The position numbers and the translations under genes are program-made. From assembly GCA_951640165.1 (NCBI GenBank), contig OX621249.1:8235001-8299000 (forward strand): a stretch of 64,000 nucleotides of DNA. Direction: 5' to 3'. Below are positions 54,784 to 64,000 of the stretch, piece after piece. The notes under the pieces were generated by a model. The model was given only the letters and a program-made list of their open reading frames with translations, did no database searches and was not told where the DNA came from. The stretch comes from Pseudoips prasinana (taxonomy: Eukaryota; Arthropoda; Insecta; Lepidoptera; Nolidae). Each line of letters starts with the position of its first letter. The stretch's first letter is position 1.

Positions 54784-55812
54784 TTGACACTTATCGTCAT
54801 ATTTTCCATTCCTATTCTACTTCATAAACTTCAAGCCAAAGGAGTGAGAGGTGTCGCATTAGACTGGTTCCATAGTTATCTTGTAAATAGGGGTCAGTGT
54901 CTCAAAGTAGGTTCGACTCTAAGTGAAAACCTAAATGTCAATGTTGGCGTTCCCCAAGGAAGCATTCTAGGACCAACATTATTTTGCATTTATATAAACG
55001 ATATTTTAGATCTGTCCATAAAAAATGCAGAGGTTTTGTGCTATGCAGATGATACAGTGGTTATCTTTCGAGAGAAAACATGGAGTACGGTATTTAGCAC
55101 TGCTGAAACTGGACTAAAGAAGATAGCCAAATGGCTAGACAGAAATTTACTCACTCTTAATATAAAGAAAACAAAATACATAGCATTTCACAAGACAACT
55201 GTATCCAAACCACCACCTCAACTTAAACTAAAAATCCACTCTTGCAACTTTGATAATGAAACGTCCTGTAATTGTGAAATTATTGAAAACACAACCTCTA
55301 TCCGATATTTAGGTATAGTAATTGATGAACGCTTAAGTTTTGAGAAGCATTTAGTATATCTGACTGGAAGAGTCAGACAAACTATATATATAATAAAAGC
55401 GCTTCGTAATTGTACAAACAAAGAAACTCTGATTATGGTTTACAAAGCCATCACCCAATCACTACTCTACTACTGTACACTGGCCTGGGGTGGTGCTGCC
55501 AAGACAAAAATGATCCAAGTTGAGAGAGCTCAACGAGCAGTCCTCAAAGTCTTGTTAAAAAAGCCTTTCCGATTCCCTACAGACGAAGTATACAAAACTT
55601 GTGAGGTACTTGGAGTGCGACAGATTTATATCTTAAAAGCGGCAATATCTATGCATAAAGAAATAAAAAAATCCACAAATTTTAATATACTAATTCAACG
55701 CCGTATGTTTCGAGTGCCTATTCCAACAATCAATACCACCTTTCTTAAGCGACACCATAAGTATCTTCGCCCACCATCTATAACAAAATATGTCGGACTC
55801 ATACTGAGATAA
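54784..55812 (+). pseudogene. 5'-truncated LINE reverse transcriptase (Jockey superfamily)
   Basis: 342 codons opening at TTG. Homology begins near residue 10 (LHKLQAKGVRGVALDWFHSY), so the endonuclease and the first palm motif are missing. Motifs: VNVGVPQGSILGPTLFCIYI (about 52-71), catalytic CYADDTVV (about 86-93), LDRNLLTLNIKKTKYIAF, SIRYLGIVIDERLSFEKH and AITQSLLYYCTLAWGGAAKT. A one-base frameshift near 55800 ends the frame about 33 codons early; the lost end (RGWLMSLSYEDTELIL) is readable in the next frame to TGA at about 55910. It differs clearly in sequence from the element at 5155. Confidence 0.85.
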
Positions 55813-56110
55813 ATCTTTTTTGTGCCAGCAAAGTAAAGCGTGTAATTAGGGGATGGCTCATGTCATTATCCTATGAAGACACCGAACTTATCCTTAAGAA
55901 CTACAGCTGATCAACTAACTACTGACACACTCTACACAAACACCCACCCATACACACACACACACATACACACACACACACACACAAGCACGAACTTTTT
56001 CCATTCATTATTTAATTATATTGTCTTTTACTATTATTATTAACATATATATTTTTAATATTAGATAAACATCTATTTCTATATCTATGTAATATTAAAG
56101 ATTTTTTTTT
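55813..56110 (+). mobile_element. 3' UTR of the preceding LINE
   Basis: Includes a (CA)n run at 55951-55986 and ends with AATATTAAAGATTTTTTTTT. Confidence 0.5.
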
Positions 56111-56229
56111 CAAGAAGTTTCTATATTCTGTTGTATTGTCTCTAATTATTATTTTTTTTTTTAATTTTATCTTGTTCGTACCTAGTCATTTAAGAGTTAA
56201 GTAAGCTACATTATTGTAAAGTTTCATTA

Positions 56230-56312
56230 AAATCTATTCAGTAGTTTTTACGTGAAAGATTAACAAACATCCATCCATACTTACAAACTTTCGCGTTTAT
56301 AATATTAGCAGG
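56230..56312 (-). mobile_element. Helitron-like 5' fragment
   Basis: AACAAACATCCATCCATACT, then TTATAATATTAGCAGGA, antisense start of the family at 58914. Confidence 0.5.
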
Positions 56313-56315
56313 ATT

Positions 56316-56440
56316 ACACCTTGACTCAGAGCAAACAGACATGTTCAAACACAAAATATACATATGTCCTAGGTGGGAATCGAACCCACGACCTGCGACG
56401 TGAAAGGCAAGTATTAACCAACCACGACGATCGGCCCGTC
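56316..56440 (-). repeat. S1 SINE head
   Basis: GGTGGGAATCGAACCCACGA B box, antisense, and AACCACGACGATCGGCCCG. Confidence 0.75.
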
Positions 56441-57559
56441 TACTGAATATATCCGCAAACTTCCTAATGCGGAGACACGAAAAATCCCTAAAATCAAATT
56501 TAATTTTCCCTAAGTTCAATATTACTGTCAGGAAAGTGTCAAGCTCTGAAAATGAACATTTAAAAACATTAAATTTCCTGCCACGCCATATTTAACAGAA
56601 AGTACTGAAGCTCCATTTTACATTTCACAAATTATAAAATTATATAGTACCGTAGTGTTCAAATGAAAAATTCTCGCCGACAAATATGCAAAATGAATTT
56701 TAAAGTTTGCAGTTGAACAATGTTCTGAAATGAAAATGAAAAAAACTGTTTTGCAATTCATAGTATATGAGAAAACAATGAGTGAATTATGGAAAAAATA
56801 TTTACACTGAAGTTTAATTGAATGCTATGTCTATGTCTACACATGCATGTCTACACATTTTTTTATTAAATTGCCTTGATTCTTATACAATTTAACGTAC
56901 ATAATTAATAATGTTTTTGAAAGAAACGTTAATATTATCACGGATGAAAACCAAACAAAGAAAGATAATGGATTTTGTATAGCAATAAATCTTCCATAAT
57001 TTAGTAACGCAAGAAAACGCTACGAAATTATTTCATTTTATCTTATCTAACTGACGTGATTTTGCCTGCGAAAATATAACGGCGATATGCCCCCTTCACA
57101 CACTTCCCTGTACTACCTCTTTAGCGAAAAGAGCATTTACTAAAAACTATTTACTACGCACTACGACTGCTATGACATTACTATAATAAAAATGCATACT
57201 TTCGCTACGGAGCTAGTACTACGCACTTTTTCGCTGCTACGCTTGTAGCATCGATCCGAAGTTGCCGCGTTGCACGTAGCATGAGACAGGGTTTACAAAG
57301 AACTGGCAGCGTTCTCTGCCGCAGGTATCTCCGAGGCGTTAAAAAATCCTTGCTATGCGCTCAATTAATTCTACGAATATTATGTAATATATCCTGTACA
57401 TCTGTGTACGAATTTATATACAACTAAACAATTGTACTATTATAGTAGTTTGAGATTCCCGGCTTGCCGAGTTAGCAGCGATTTTAAGCTCCCCTGATGG
57501 TTAAAGTAAATGTAAAGTAAAGTTATGACCTCCCAGATTTAAGTAAGCATAATAACACG
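56441..57559. other. no gene recognised
   Basis: 57020-57260 is rich in CTACG/CGTAG words; see findings. Otherwise AT-rich. Confidence 0.45.
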
Positions 57560-57815
57560 CACTGCTGTGTGGTGACGGCGACAAATATCAGAATCAGAAT
57601 ATCATCACCCCATCTCATCCCGTGGGGGGCGTAGAAGTCGACCCGAGGGAATATCTACCAGAGGACGGGAAGCAGCTTCCTTCTGAGTACTACGACCATC
57701 ATACTGCGATCGCCAACCCGCCTGCCAAGCGTGGCGATTATGGCATATCCCCTCAAGATGATGCTTGAGGGAGGCTTGTCCAGCAGTGGACTCATTTAAG
57801 CTGTAATGATGATGA
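57560..57815 (+). mobile_element. RTE head-to-tail short derivative, best copy
   Basis: The RTE 5' UTR (CCCCATCTCATCCCGTGGGG, GACCCGAGGGAATATCTACC, GCGTGGCGATTATGGCATAT) runs to CCCCTCAAGATGATG, the place of the RTE start codons. It then passes straight into GAGGGAGGCTTGTCCAGCAG and ends TGATGATGATGATGA. Confidence 0.8.
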
Positions 57816-57959
57816 TGATGAATAACACGATTTTCAGCCTTTGTAAGGAAAATAAATGCCAAAAGTGAGACAGACAAACATTAGGTTTCAAGTTAGTTTA
57901 AAAAAAAATACAGCTTATTAATCTGTAACAATTTTCACCCACATAATAAAAGTTTTTTT

Positions 57960-58040
57960 ACAGAGAGATTGTTTGGTGCGGAAATCGAACCCGCAAACTC
58001 CTAGGCACAAGTGTCTGACCAGACGGCTGATGCCGCTCGG
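57960..58040 (-). repeat. tRNA-like SINE head
   Basis: TGCGGAAATCGAACCCGCAA B box, antisense, with ACGGCTGATGCCGCTCGG. Confidence 0.5.
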
Positions 58041-58913
58041 AAACATATCACAGAGCGTCGTATTGAACTGTCTGCTTCATACGTTCTTATTTTAAACATA
58101 CAGGTTTCATGGAAGAACTTACATAAAATCAGAATAGAGTATACTATACTACACTAAAAATACCAATCAAGTTGAGAACTTCTTTCTCCTTTTTGAAGTC
58201 GGTTGAATATTGATAGATTTACAGATATATTTTTAGAACCATAGGTACAAATTAGCCATTTTATCCATTGGGGCTTATATGTTACATAGTAAATAGATTT
58301 CACCAAAAAACCACCTAATCGTTATTGTCAAACTGATCAATATTTGAAAATAACAAAAATGTTATTTTCAATTCATCAACGACAGCCTGACATTAATACA
58401 ATGTAAATGTCCTGAAAACAGTCCTCCCGGAAGCCCTCTAAAGTTACCACGGAAATGGAAACAACGTGCCAACGGGCAGAAAATGCCGGGTTCATTTCAA
58501 CTTGCATAACAACCCACTTACTCTACGCTCGTAGCAAGCTACGCCACAGTGCTACGCAATATCGCCTTGATTTCAAAGGAGAGTTCATCCGTATAGTCGT
58601 AGTACGGAAATAGTTTGTGTTCAGTTGTATATTACAGGAAACTAATCAAAAGTAGTTTCTACAAATATAACTATTTCAGATTGACTAAACATGCTTACGC
58701 TATCTATTTATTGTAGATATATTAAAATGCTTATATATATCTACGTTATTTTAGAAGGGATCTCTTTATTTTCTGTCTCCCACTTTTCTTCTAGTGTAAT
58801 AAATACTCAAAGCATTATTGACATAATGATTACATTATTAGTTTTATCAGCCCATTTGTATCGTTTGTAGCTTAACGTATAAATAAGTTAAAAATAAGTA
58901 AGTGTCACATCAC
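58041..58913. other. no gene recognised
   Basis: Contains a second CTACG-rich patch at 58515-58605. Confidence 0.45.
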
Positions 58914-59107
58914 TGTAATATTATAAAGGCGAAAGTTTGTGAGTGTGTATGTTTGTTACTTCTTCACGTCTAAAATGCTAGAATAATTTTAATAAAATTT
59001 GGTATGGAGTTAGCCGACCTCTTGGATTCACAGATAGGCTGTAATTTATAAAGTTTAACTTGTATAAGTTTAGTTTTTAGTTTAATTTATAAAACCGCGG
59101 GGCACAG
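58914..59107 (+). mobile_element. non-autonomous Helitron-like element
   Basis: GTAATATTATAAAGGCGAAA start. It ends AAACCGCGGGGCACAGCTAA, with the last base of CTAG changed. Confidence 0.6.
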
Positions 59108-59554
59108 CTAATTACAATATACATTTACATTTTATTTTTATACCATTTTATACCATTGGCTGCAATGCAAGGCATAAATGTAAACGCAAAAATGGGAACT
59201 CATAAATTTATTCATCCAGCGGGAATTGATTACTTACCTACAGCCAGTCAAAGCTATTAGAAACTCTTTTTATTCCATAAATACACCGATGTATCGTGAA
59301 TACCAGCCGAGAGTACGACCGCAAATTTATTGCCCCGCTAAGTGTAAAAAGAAACTGTGAAAAGTTAACGGACTTTGAGTTACTGATAGTTGTTTTAAAC
59401 TACGAACGGTGGTATACACCGGCAGATTTACTAATTCTTCTTAGTTGATTAGATTTGATCGCCGCCTGGTGATTAAATTTATTTTTCGCATTTGATTTTA
59501 TTTACCATTATTAATAGGGGGTATACGATAGTGATATATGAGAAATATGGTAAT
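59108..59554. other. no gene recognised
   Basis: No ORF or repeat identified. Confidence 0.45.
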
Positions 59555-59840
59555 AGGTGCTGCCACACTGCTGTTTAAAAATGTTTACAAACATTTTCTA
59601 ACACTAATTCATTAACTAACAAATGTTAGGAATTTTTACATTCTGTTGAGCATTGTTCGATGTTTTAAGTGCTCCTACACCGATGGATTTCTAGAAACAT
59701 TTATCTTTTTCCAAATTGTAATGAAATATTTTTTAACATTACTTAACATGAAAACATTTGATAACATTTTAATCGTATGTTTCTTAACAAATGTTTACTG
59801 AAGTTTGTAAACATTTTTAAACAGCAGTGTGACAGCACCT
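59555..59840. mobile_element. short TIR element (MITE)
   Basis: The left end AGGTGCTGCCACACTGCTGT and about 17 further bases are inverted at the right (GCAGTGTGACAGCACCT context) with one mismatch, about 37-bp TIRs. The interior repeats AACATTTG/CAAATGTT words. The target duplication is uncertain. Confidence 0.7.
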
Positions 59841-60225
59841 TATCTTAGAGATGGCATCTATTTATGCAGATTTTTACCAACTTCAGAAACCAGCTTTATT
59901 GAAACACACAGACCATAACTCAACGTGTAACATTGTTTACTGACAAATAAGTCAAGTGATGTGTAACTAGCGCTGTGGTCAATTGGCCTTCATCCAATAT
60001 TGGATTTAGTTTACGAACCTTTCACCCTGGTTTTAAGTATAGAGGCGACTGGTGTTTTGTTATTTCACATTCTACTTTAAAAAATATAGATAATTTAAAA
60101 ATAAGTTTGTTGCAAATACGGCAGCAATAAGTGTAGATATTGCATCGAATGGTATAGACCAATCGATGCAATATCAAAAAATACGAATTTGAATAGCCAT
60201 TCTATCTTTACTAGATTAAATTTTA
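59841..60225. other. no gene recognised
   Basis: ATTGCATCGAATGG and CCAATCGATGCAATA form a small inverted pair near 60140-60175. Confidence 0.45.
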
Positions 60226-60310
60226 AGTTTGGCGCAGCGGATAAGGCATTCGGCATGACACTTCGTGTCCGAGGTTCGATTCCCGCACAGGACAACTATT
60301 TGTGGGACCA
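60226..60310 (+). repeat. S3 SINE head
   Basis: TTGGCGCAGCGGATAAGGCA A box and GAGGTTCGATTCCCGCACAG B box. Truncated 3'. Confidence 0.7.
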
Positions 60311-60369
60311 AATTTTTAACCGACATCAAAAGTATAAATTTGTCAATATGACTTCATGTATTCTTTATG

Positions 60370-60597
60370 TATTTAATATCCTGGGATGTCATCTGATCCC
60401 AAACTAAGCAGAGCTTGTACTATGAAACCACAATACTACATAAACTACTTTTCTTTTTGTATAGATAATTACACCCAGACTCAGGAGAAACAGATATGTT
60501 CAGGCACATAAATATTTGCCCTTGGTGGGAATCGAACCCATGACCTGCGGCGTGAATGGCAAGTATCTGCCAACCACGCCATCGGGCCCCTCTAGAA
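60370..60597 (-). repeat. S1 SINE, nearly full
   Basis: AATATCCTGGGATGTCATCT tail and GGTGGGAATCGAACCCATGA B box, antisense. Confidence 0.8.
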
Positions 60598-61056
60598 TGT
60601 TATTATGTTTGTTATTTCTTCTATTTTATCCGATAGAGAATGCCGTCGTAATAATCCCTAAAATTATTCAAATCACTTGTCATATATCACACATTTCATT
60701 CGGTCCCATGCTTTAAAAAACAGTAGGTAATTATATCAACAGTAACAGGTGTTCATTAAATACAGAATACCAGTCGAATAGTCAAATAAATAAATAATAT
60801 TCTTGATATTTCTATTTAACACTTTATTCCCCCATTTCTACTCAAAATATGCATTTTTAAAGAAACAAATTGATAGTCTCCATTTTATAGGGACGATAAA
60901 AAGGGCATAAAGACTGTAATATATCGAGGGACAGTAGTACTTTGTATCTATGATAATTTAGTAGCTAGGGTGTAAGGAACAGTCTCATGTAAACAAATGC
61001 CATATATACTGTAAAACTCTTCCGAAGAATCATGAAATTGAATTTAAAAAAACCGG
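60598..61056. other. no gene recognised
   Basis: AT-rich. Confidence 0.45.
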
Positions 61057-61322
61057 CCAAGGACGCGCACACGAAGGTTCCGTACCATTATCTATAAAAA
61101 CGAGCAAAACAATTCACGTTTGTTGTATAGGAGCCCCCTTAAATATTTATTTTAGTATTTGCTGTTATATCGGCAATAGAAATACATCATCTGTGGAAAT
61201 ATCAACTGTCTAATTATCATTCATGGTTCATGATATACAGCCTGGTGACAGACGGACAGACAGACAGACAGCGAAGTCTTAGTAATAGGGTCCCGTTTAC
61301 CCTTTGGGTAAGGAACCCTAAA
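61057..61322 (+). repeat. interspersed repeat 'GGCCAAGTGCGAGTCG' family
   Basis: CCGGCCAAGGACGCGCACAC to CCCTTTGGGTAAGGAACCCT. Same family as 32422-32660. Confidence 0.65.
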
Positions 61323-61589
61323 AATATTGGATTAATAACTTGTACTCCTAATTCTACGTATCTAGAATGTATGTGATATGTAATGTTCTACCATACATCA
61401 TTGAATATTTAGGTACAGGTAAAAAATATTGACACAAAACCTCTTATCTTATTTATTTTATTAGTCATGCTATACATACTATAAATAATTTATTTTAGTA
61501 CAAAATAGCTTTAAAACACTTGATTTCAAATCATTATTTGGGTATAATTTTCTACGGCAAGCAACACGACATTTTTATGTGAGTAGGTA
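61323..61589. other. no gene recognised
   Basis: AT-rich spacer before the virus-like cluster. Confidence 0.45.
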
Positions 61590-61636
61590 GTAATTGGGGT
61601 TCCTGGATCAAAATAGATCCAGAAATACCCAATTAC
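61590..61636. repeat. hairpin beyond the capsid-like gene cluster
   Basis: GTAATTGGG at 61590 and CTGGATC at 61603-61609 pair with GATCCAG at 61616 and CCCAATTAC at 61628-61636. The loop is 6 nt. It lies about 280 bp past the last gene of the cluster and could be a terminal structure, a terminator-like stem or coincidence. Confidence 0.75.
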
Positions 61637-61640
61637 TCCC

Positions 61641-61840
61641 ATTATTCAGTATATTCAAATTCAAAAGTCTTGTTCTAATAAATGTATAAATCTATTTCTT
61701 AGAATAACTAAATTGTCGTGATGGCCTTTTTACACAAACTAAAATTTGTTGCTAGCATTTGTTTCTTATATATTTGTATGAGGAAATATACTCATTATTC
61801 AGTCTATTCAAGATAGATCTAATTCAAAAATTATTATCGA
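61641..61840. repeat. imperfect direct repeat in the cluster's 3' flank
   Basis: ATTATTCAGTATATTCAAAT at 61641 and ATTATTCAGTCTATTCAAGA at 61793, both followed shortly by AATTCAAAA. Confidence 0.6.
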
Positions 61841-61914
61841 ATAATTCTATATAATTTTACGGAATATTCCTCTTGCCTGCAGCATTTTCAATAGCAATAT
61901 CTCTCGTAATAGAT

Positions 61915-62139
61915 TTAGATTTCTTCTATTAGGTCTAAAAGACTGTTATCAATTCTTATTATTCGAGCCCATAACGTGAACCCCTCATAGTGAATTCTGG
62001 GGTATACACCATCTCCTCGTTTGCAGGGTAATAATATACCACTATATTGTTCATGATTTATAATATTTACAATATGAAGTCCACACAGTCGCTTTTCTAC
62101 TATTATTATCTGCACCCGGTCTCCAATATTCAATGTCAT
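61915..62139 (-). CDS. small unrecognised ORF of virus-like cluster
   Basis: 74 codons from ATG. I do not recognise it. It is balanced in composition, with alternating hydrophobic residues (MTLNIGDRVQIIIVEKRLCG, then ILLPCKRGDGVYPRIH and GFTLWARIIRID), which would suit a small beta-rich domain. There is no membrane segment or signal peptide. It follows the exonuclease-like gene after 119 nt on the same strand, which supports it as the third gene of the cluster. Its small size leaves chance possible, but its codons look unlike translated noise of the surrounding AT-rich DNA. Confidence 0.5.
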   Translation of the reverse strand: MTLNIGDRVQIIIVEKRLCGLHIVNIINHEQYSGILLPCKRGDGVYPRIHYEGFTLWARIIRIDNSLLDLIEEI

Positions 62140-62258
62140 GGTAACTAACTAGCACAGTACATTTATTTTATTTGTTCCTCATATTTATACTGACTGACTG
62201 AGACTTCTGAGTTAGATGAAATGGGGGAAGGAAATATGAAAAATAAAAAAGGGGATAT

Positions 62259-62738
62259 TTATTTAAAAAATTTATTATCATAGCACCATTTCTTTAAACA
62301 CAAAACATTTTTTAAAGCACATATTGAATCATGATACATGCAGCTGTACAAATCATCAGAATTTAAATAGCGATCATATAGACTTAACAAATTAGGACAA
62401 TTTTTATCTTCTAAATTAATTACATTATTAGACCTTAAAATACCTTTCAACCACAACACTTTTTCACAACCCTTAGCATAAACACACTTATCTCTTAAGA
62501 TATCTAAGATTAAATGTTGATAATTAGGGTAAGGTATAAATCCTTCAGACCAGTATATTTTTCTGTTGCGCTCAATCCAGCTGACTTGTCGTCTTTCTGA
62601 TTTTGTTAAATCATAAAAAGGGAATGGCTCTCTAATTAGAAATACTTGCAAATTTTTACCAAACCATACAGCAATTTCTTTCACTATAAATTCATTTGCT
62701 TCTGTTTTAAAGCCTTGGACGTCAACAATAGCAGTCAT
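62259..62738 (-). CDS. hypothetical virus-like cluster protein, possibly RNase H/exonuclease fold
   Basis: 159 codons. The ATG (62736-62738) overlaps the stop of the capsid-like gene as ATGA, so the pair was built for one polycistronic message. It begins MTAIVDVQGFKTEANEFIVK: a beta strand with Asp-x-Gln, as at the first strand of DEDDh exonucleases (where it is Asp-x-Glu). It ends with CMYHDSICALKNVLCLKKW, where a His and Ala-Leu-x-Asn helix resembles the last motif of that fold. If so, the second acidic residue is lost and catalysis is doubtful. Proteins of this look accompany double-jelly-roll genes in other insects, to my recollection. The frame is intact. The function is inferred weakly. 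Confidence 0.6.
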   Translation of the reverse strand: MTAIVDVQGFKTEANEFIVKEIAVWFGKNLQVFLIREPFPFYDLTKSERRQVSWIERNRKIYWSEGFIPYPNYQHLILDILRDKCVYAKGCEKVLWLKGILRSNNVINLEDKNCPNLLSLYDRYLNSDDLYSCMYHDSICALKNVLCLKKWCYDNKFFK

Positions 62739-63295
62739 GATAACCTGCGTACTATATTACTTAGAGGTTTGTATTCCACAACCCGATCATTTATGATCAG
62801 ACAATAAGCCGCAGTATTATCTGGTATTGGTGAGGAACATTCGATTTCTAACCGAACATCTACTGGACCTGTTTTAAGAGTATCGTTTTGTCTTGAACAA
62901 TCAAGTATAAACAGGGGAGCCTTCTCTTTAAAGTTCTTTAGACAAAGCAAGGGGTCTGATGGACAGTTATAATATGACTGACGAAATTTGGCATACATTT
63001 CATATAATATATTATACTTGTTTTCAGAAAACTTTAAATTCAAAGGTTCATACGGGTAATATTGTGAGTTTAGAAATAAGGTTACGTTGGTTACTTCACA
63101 ATGATCAAAGAGTGAACTATCTTTTAGGCTATTATTTTTTCTATCTGTTTGTAAACAGAAGATTACATATCTAGGTTTTTCTAATTGCGATGCCGTTTTA
63201 ACTGACCATGTGTGTTTTGTGGTTTTTGGTAGTAAAGGGTACTCATACAAATCCCAATTCCGAAATGCCATTTGAATAGCTTTATCTTTTTCCAA
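62735..63295 (-). pseudogene. double-jelly-roll capsid-like protein, C-terminal part
   Basis: About 186 codons; the frame opens at TTG, and the real start is in the upstream part at 63965. Recognisable blocks are AFRNWDLYEYPLLPKTTKHT, SQLEKPRYVIFCLQTDRKNN, VTLFLNSQYYPYEPLNL, APLFILDCSRQNDTLKTGPV and AYCLIINDRVVEYKPL. These match the insect 'double jelly roll-like domain' protein family, whose fold is that of major capsid proteins of adenovirus/Polinton-type DNA viruses. It is separated from the N-terminal part only by a one-base shift near 63290-63330, and its own frame is clean to the ATGA junction. Confidence 0.75.
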
Positions 63296-63965
63296 ATATT
63301 AATATTTTTCCAAATATTAATAGTATTAATAGTACTAACCGTTCACGATCAGAAACTTTAATATGTGGTACCCTCCACTGTACTCTTTCTACATCAATAC
63401 GAAAATGTACATTATTATCAGGCAGAATAACGCTGTTTAGGTTAGAATTACTTCTATTCAATATAAGTTCATGTTTACAATTTATCACAATTCTATTGTA
63501 ATCTTCTGCAAAACCTAGAATCTTATTTAATGGTATTACAGCACTAAAATAGCCATCACTTTTAAATCCATTCAATTTCCACCCCCACAGAGCTGCCACT
63601 TTATTTTCAGCTTCATTGAATGAAATATATGATTTTATTGTTGACGTGATTCCAGAATTTTTTATGCGATCTATTTCAATACCATTTATTTCGTATCTGA
63701 TGTCTTGGAACAAAAACATTATAGGGTTATTACTAAATGTAACAGCTTTCTCAACTGGCTTCCCATCTTTATCGAAGATCCTCACTCGACCCTCAATGTA
63801 AATTGAACTGGCTGATGGTAACACGTATATATCTTGCTGATGTATAGGAATTCTGATTTCATCATTTTCTCTAAAGCTGTTACCGTAGGGATTGTAAGAA
63901 TGCACTTCATAACTTTCGATCGATGTATCGAACTGTGGTAAATCATTAATATGTAGTATATTCAT
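63282..63965 (-). pseudogene. double-jelly-roll capsid-like protein, N-terminal part
   Basis: 227 codons from ATG. The first about 205 belong to the conserved protein: YNPYGNSFRENDEIRIPIHQ, the YVLPSASSIYIEGRV strand, NNPIMFLFQDIRYEINGIEI and IRIDVERVQWRVPHIKVS-type sequence near the end. The first jelly roll of such proteins starts with exactly this kind of 'NGVEIDR' surface strand. After SDRERLVLL the frame runs into TATTAATA repeats and stops. An 18-bp tandem duplication (63287-63304 and 63305-63322) and further TATTAATA copies mark the site of the frameshift. With the second part the length is about 390-400 residues. The promoter and upstream genes lie beyond the window. Confidence 0.75.
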
Positions 63966-64000
63966 ATTTTAAAACCTAAGGCTTTAAGAAATCGTATGTC

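Larger units (their letters stand above)
61590..64000 (-). mobile_element. partial virus-like element (endogenised DNA virus or Polinton relative)
   Basis: Three same-strand ORFs, an ATGA overlap, little intergenic space and a capsid-like gene contrast with everything else in the window. No polymerase, integrase, ATPase or protease is visible on this side; they may lie to the right. The right end is not in the window. Terminal repeats are unproven. Confidence 0.55.

Noticed and set aside
56238..56519. 93-codon minus-strand ORF
   Set aside because: It spans a Helitron-like scrap and an S1 SINE head.
63616..63801. Plus-strand 61-codon ORF
   Set aside because: Antisense to the capsid-like gene, whose conserved blocks lie on the minus strand.

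Overview
The window looks like a gene-poor, AT-rich stretch of a moth or butterfly (Lepidoptera) nuclear genome. The evidence is the repeat content: tRNA-derived SINEs, RTE-clade LINEs whose tails end in (TGA)n, Helitron-like elements ending in a GC hairpin plus CTAG, a BEL/Pao LTR retrotransposon, and short TIR elements. I found no convincing ordinary host gene. The species cannot be named from sequence alone. Coordinates of ORFs, LTRs and palindromes were read base by base. Edges of most interspersed repeats are approximate.

Layout. 0.3-7.2 kb: LINE remnants, SINEs, and a hairpin with 101-bp arms. 7.8-9.3 kb: a 690-bp segment present twice, each copy carrying a Helitron-like element. 9.99-17.40 kb: a nearly intact BEL/Pao element with 218-bp LTRs and a 5-bp target duplication. 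It carries gag-protease, pol (reverse transcriptase, RNase H, integrase) and the tail of an envelope-like gene. 17.4-22.2 kb: Helitron-like and SINE copies, including a 5S-rRNA-like one, and a Harbinger-type short TIR element. 22.23-29.09 kb: a second LTR-bounded element with 358-bp LTRs and a CAAC target duplication but no gag or pol. Its interior holds a 93-bp minisatellite and decayed minus-strand LINEs. 31.8-44.4 kb: an old tandem duplication of a unit of about 6.0-6.7 kb made of the same repeats in the same order, with insertions private to each copy and several near-perfect palindromes. 46-52.3 kb: LINE remnants and a nearly full-length RTE element (endonuclease plus reverse transcriptase, minus strand). 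53.6-61.3 kb: Helitron-like elements, SINEs and another truncated LINE.

61.6-64.0 kb is the most unusual part. On the minus strand lies a tightly packed, virus-like gene cluster: a double-jelly-roll capsid-like gene broken by one frameshift, a downstream gene that starts inside its stop codon (ATGA), and a third small ORF. A hairpin of about 20-bp arms lies beyond the last gene. The cluster runs off the right edge, so the element is only partly visible.

How the parts work together. The autonomous-type elements are BEL/Pao and RTE. Short non-autonomous passengers depend on them or on related elements: RTE head-to-tail derivatives, SINEs, Helitron-like copies and TIR elements. The capsid-like cluster is the only set of genes that looks like a packaging or virion module.
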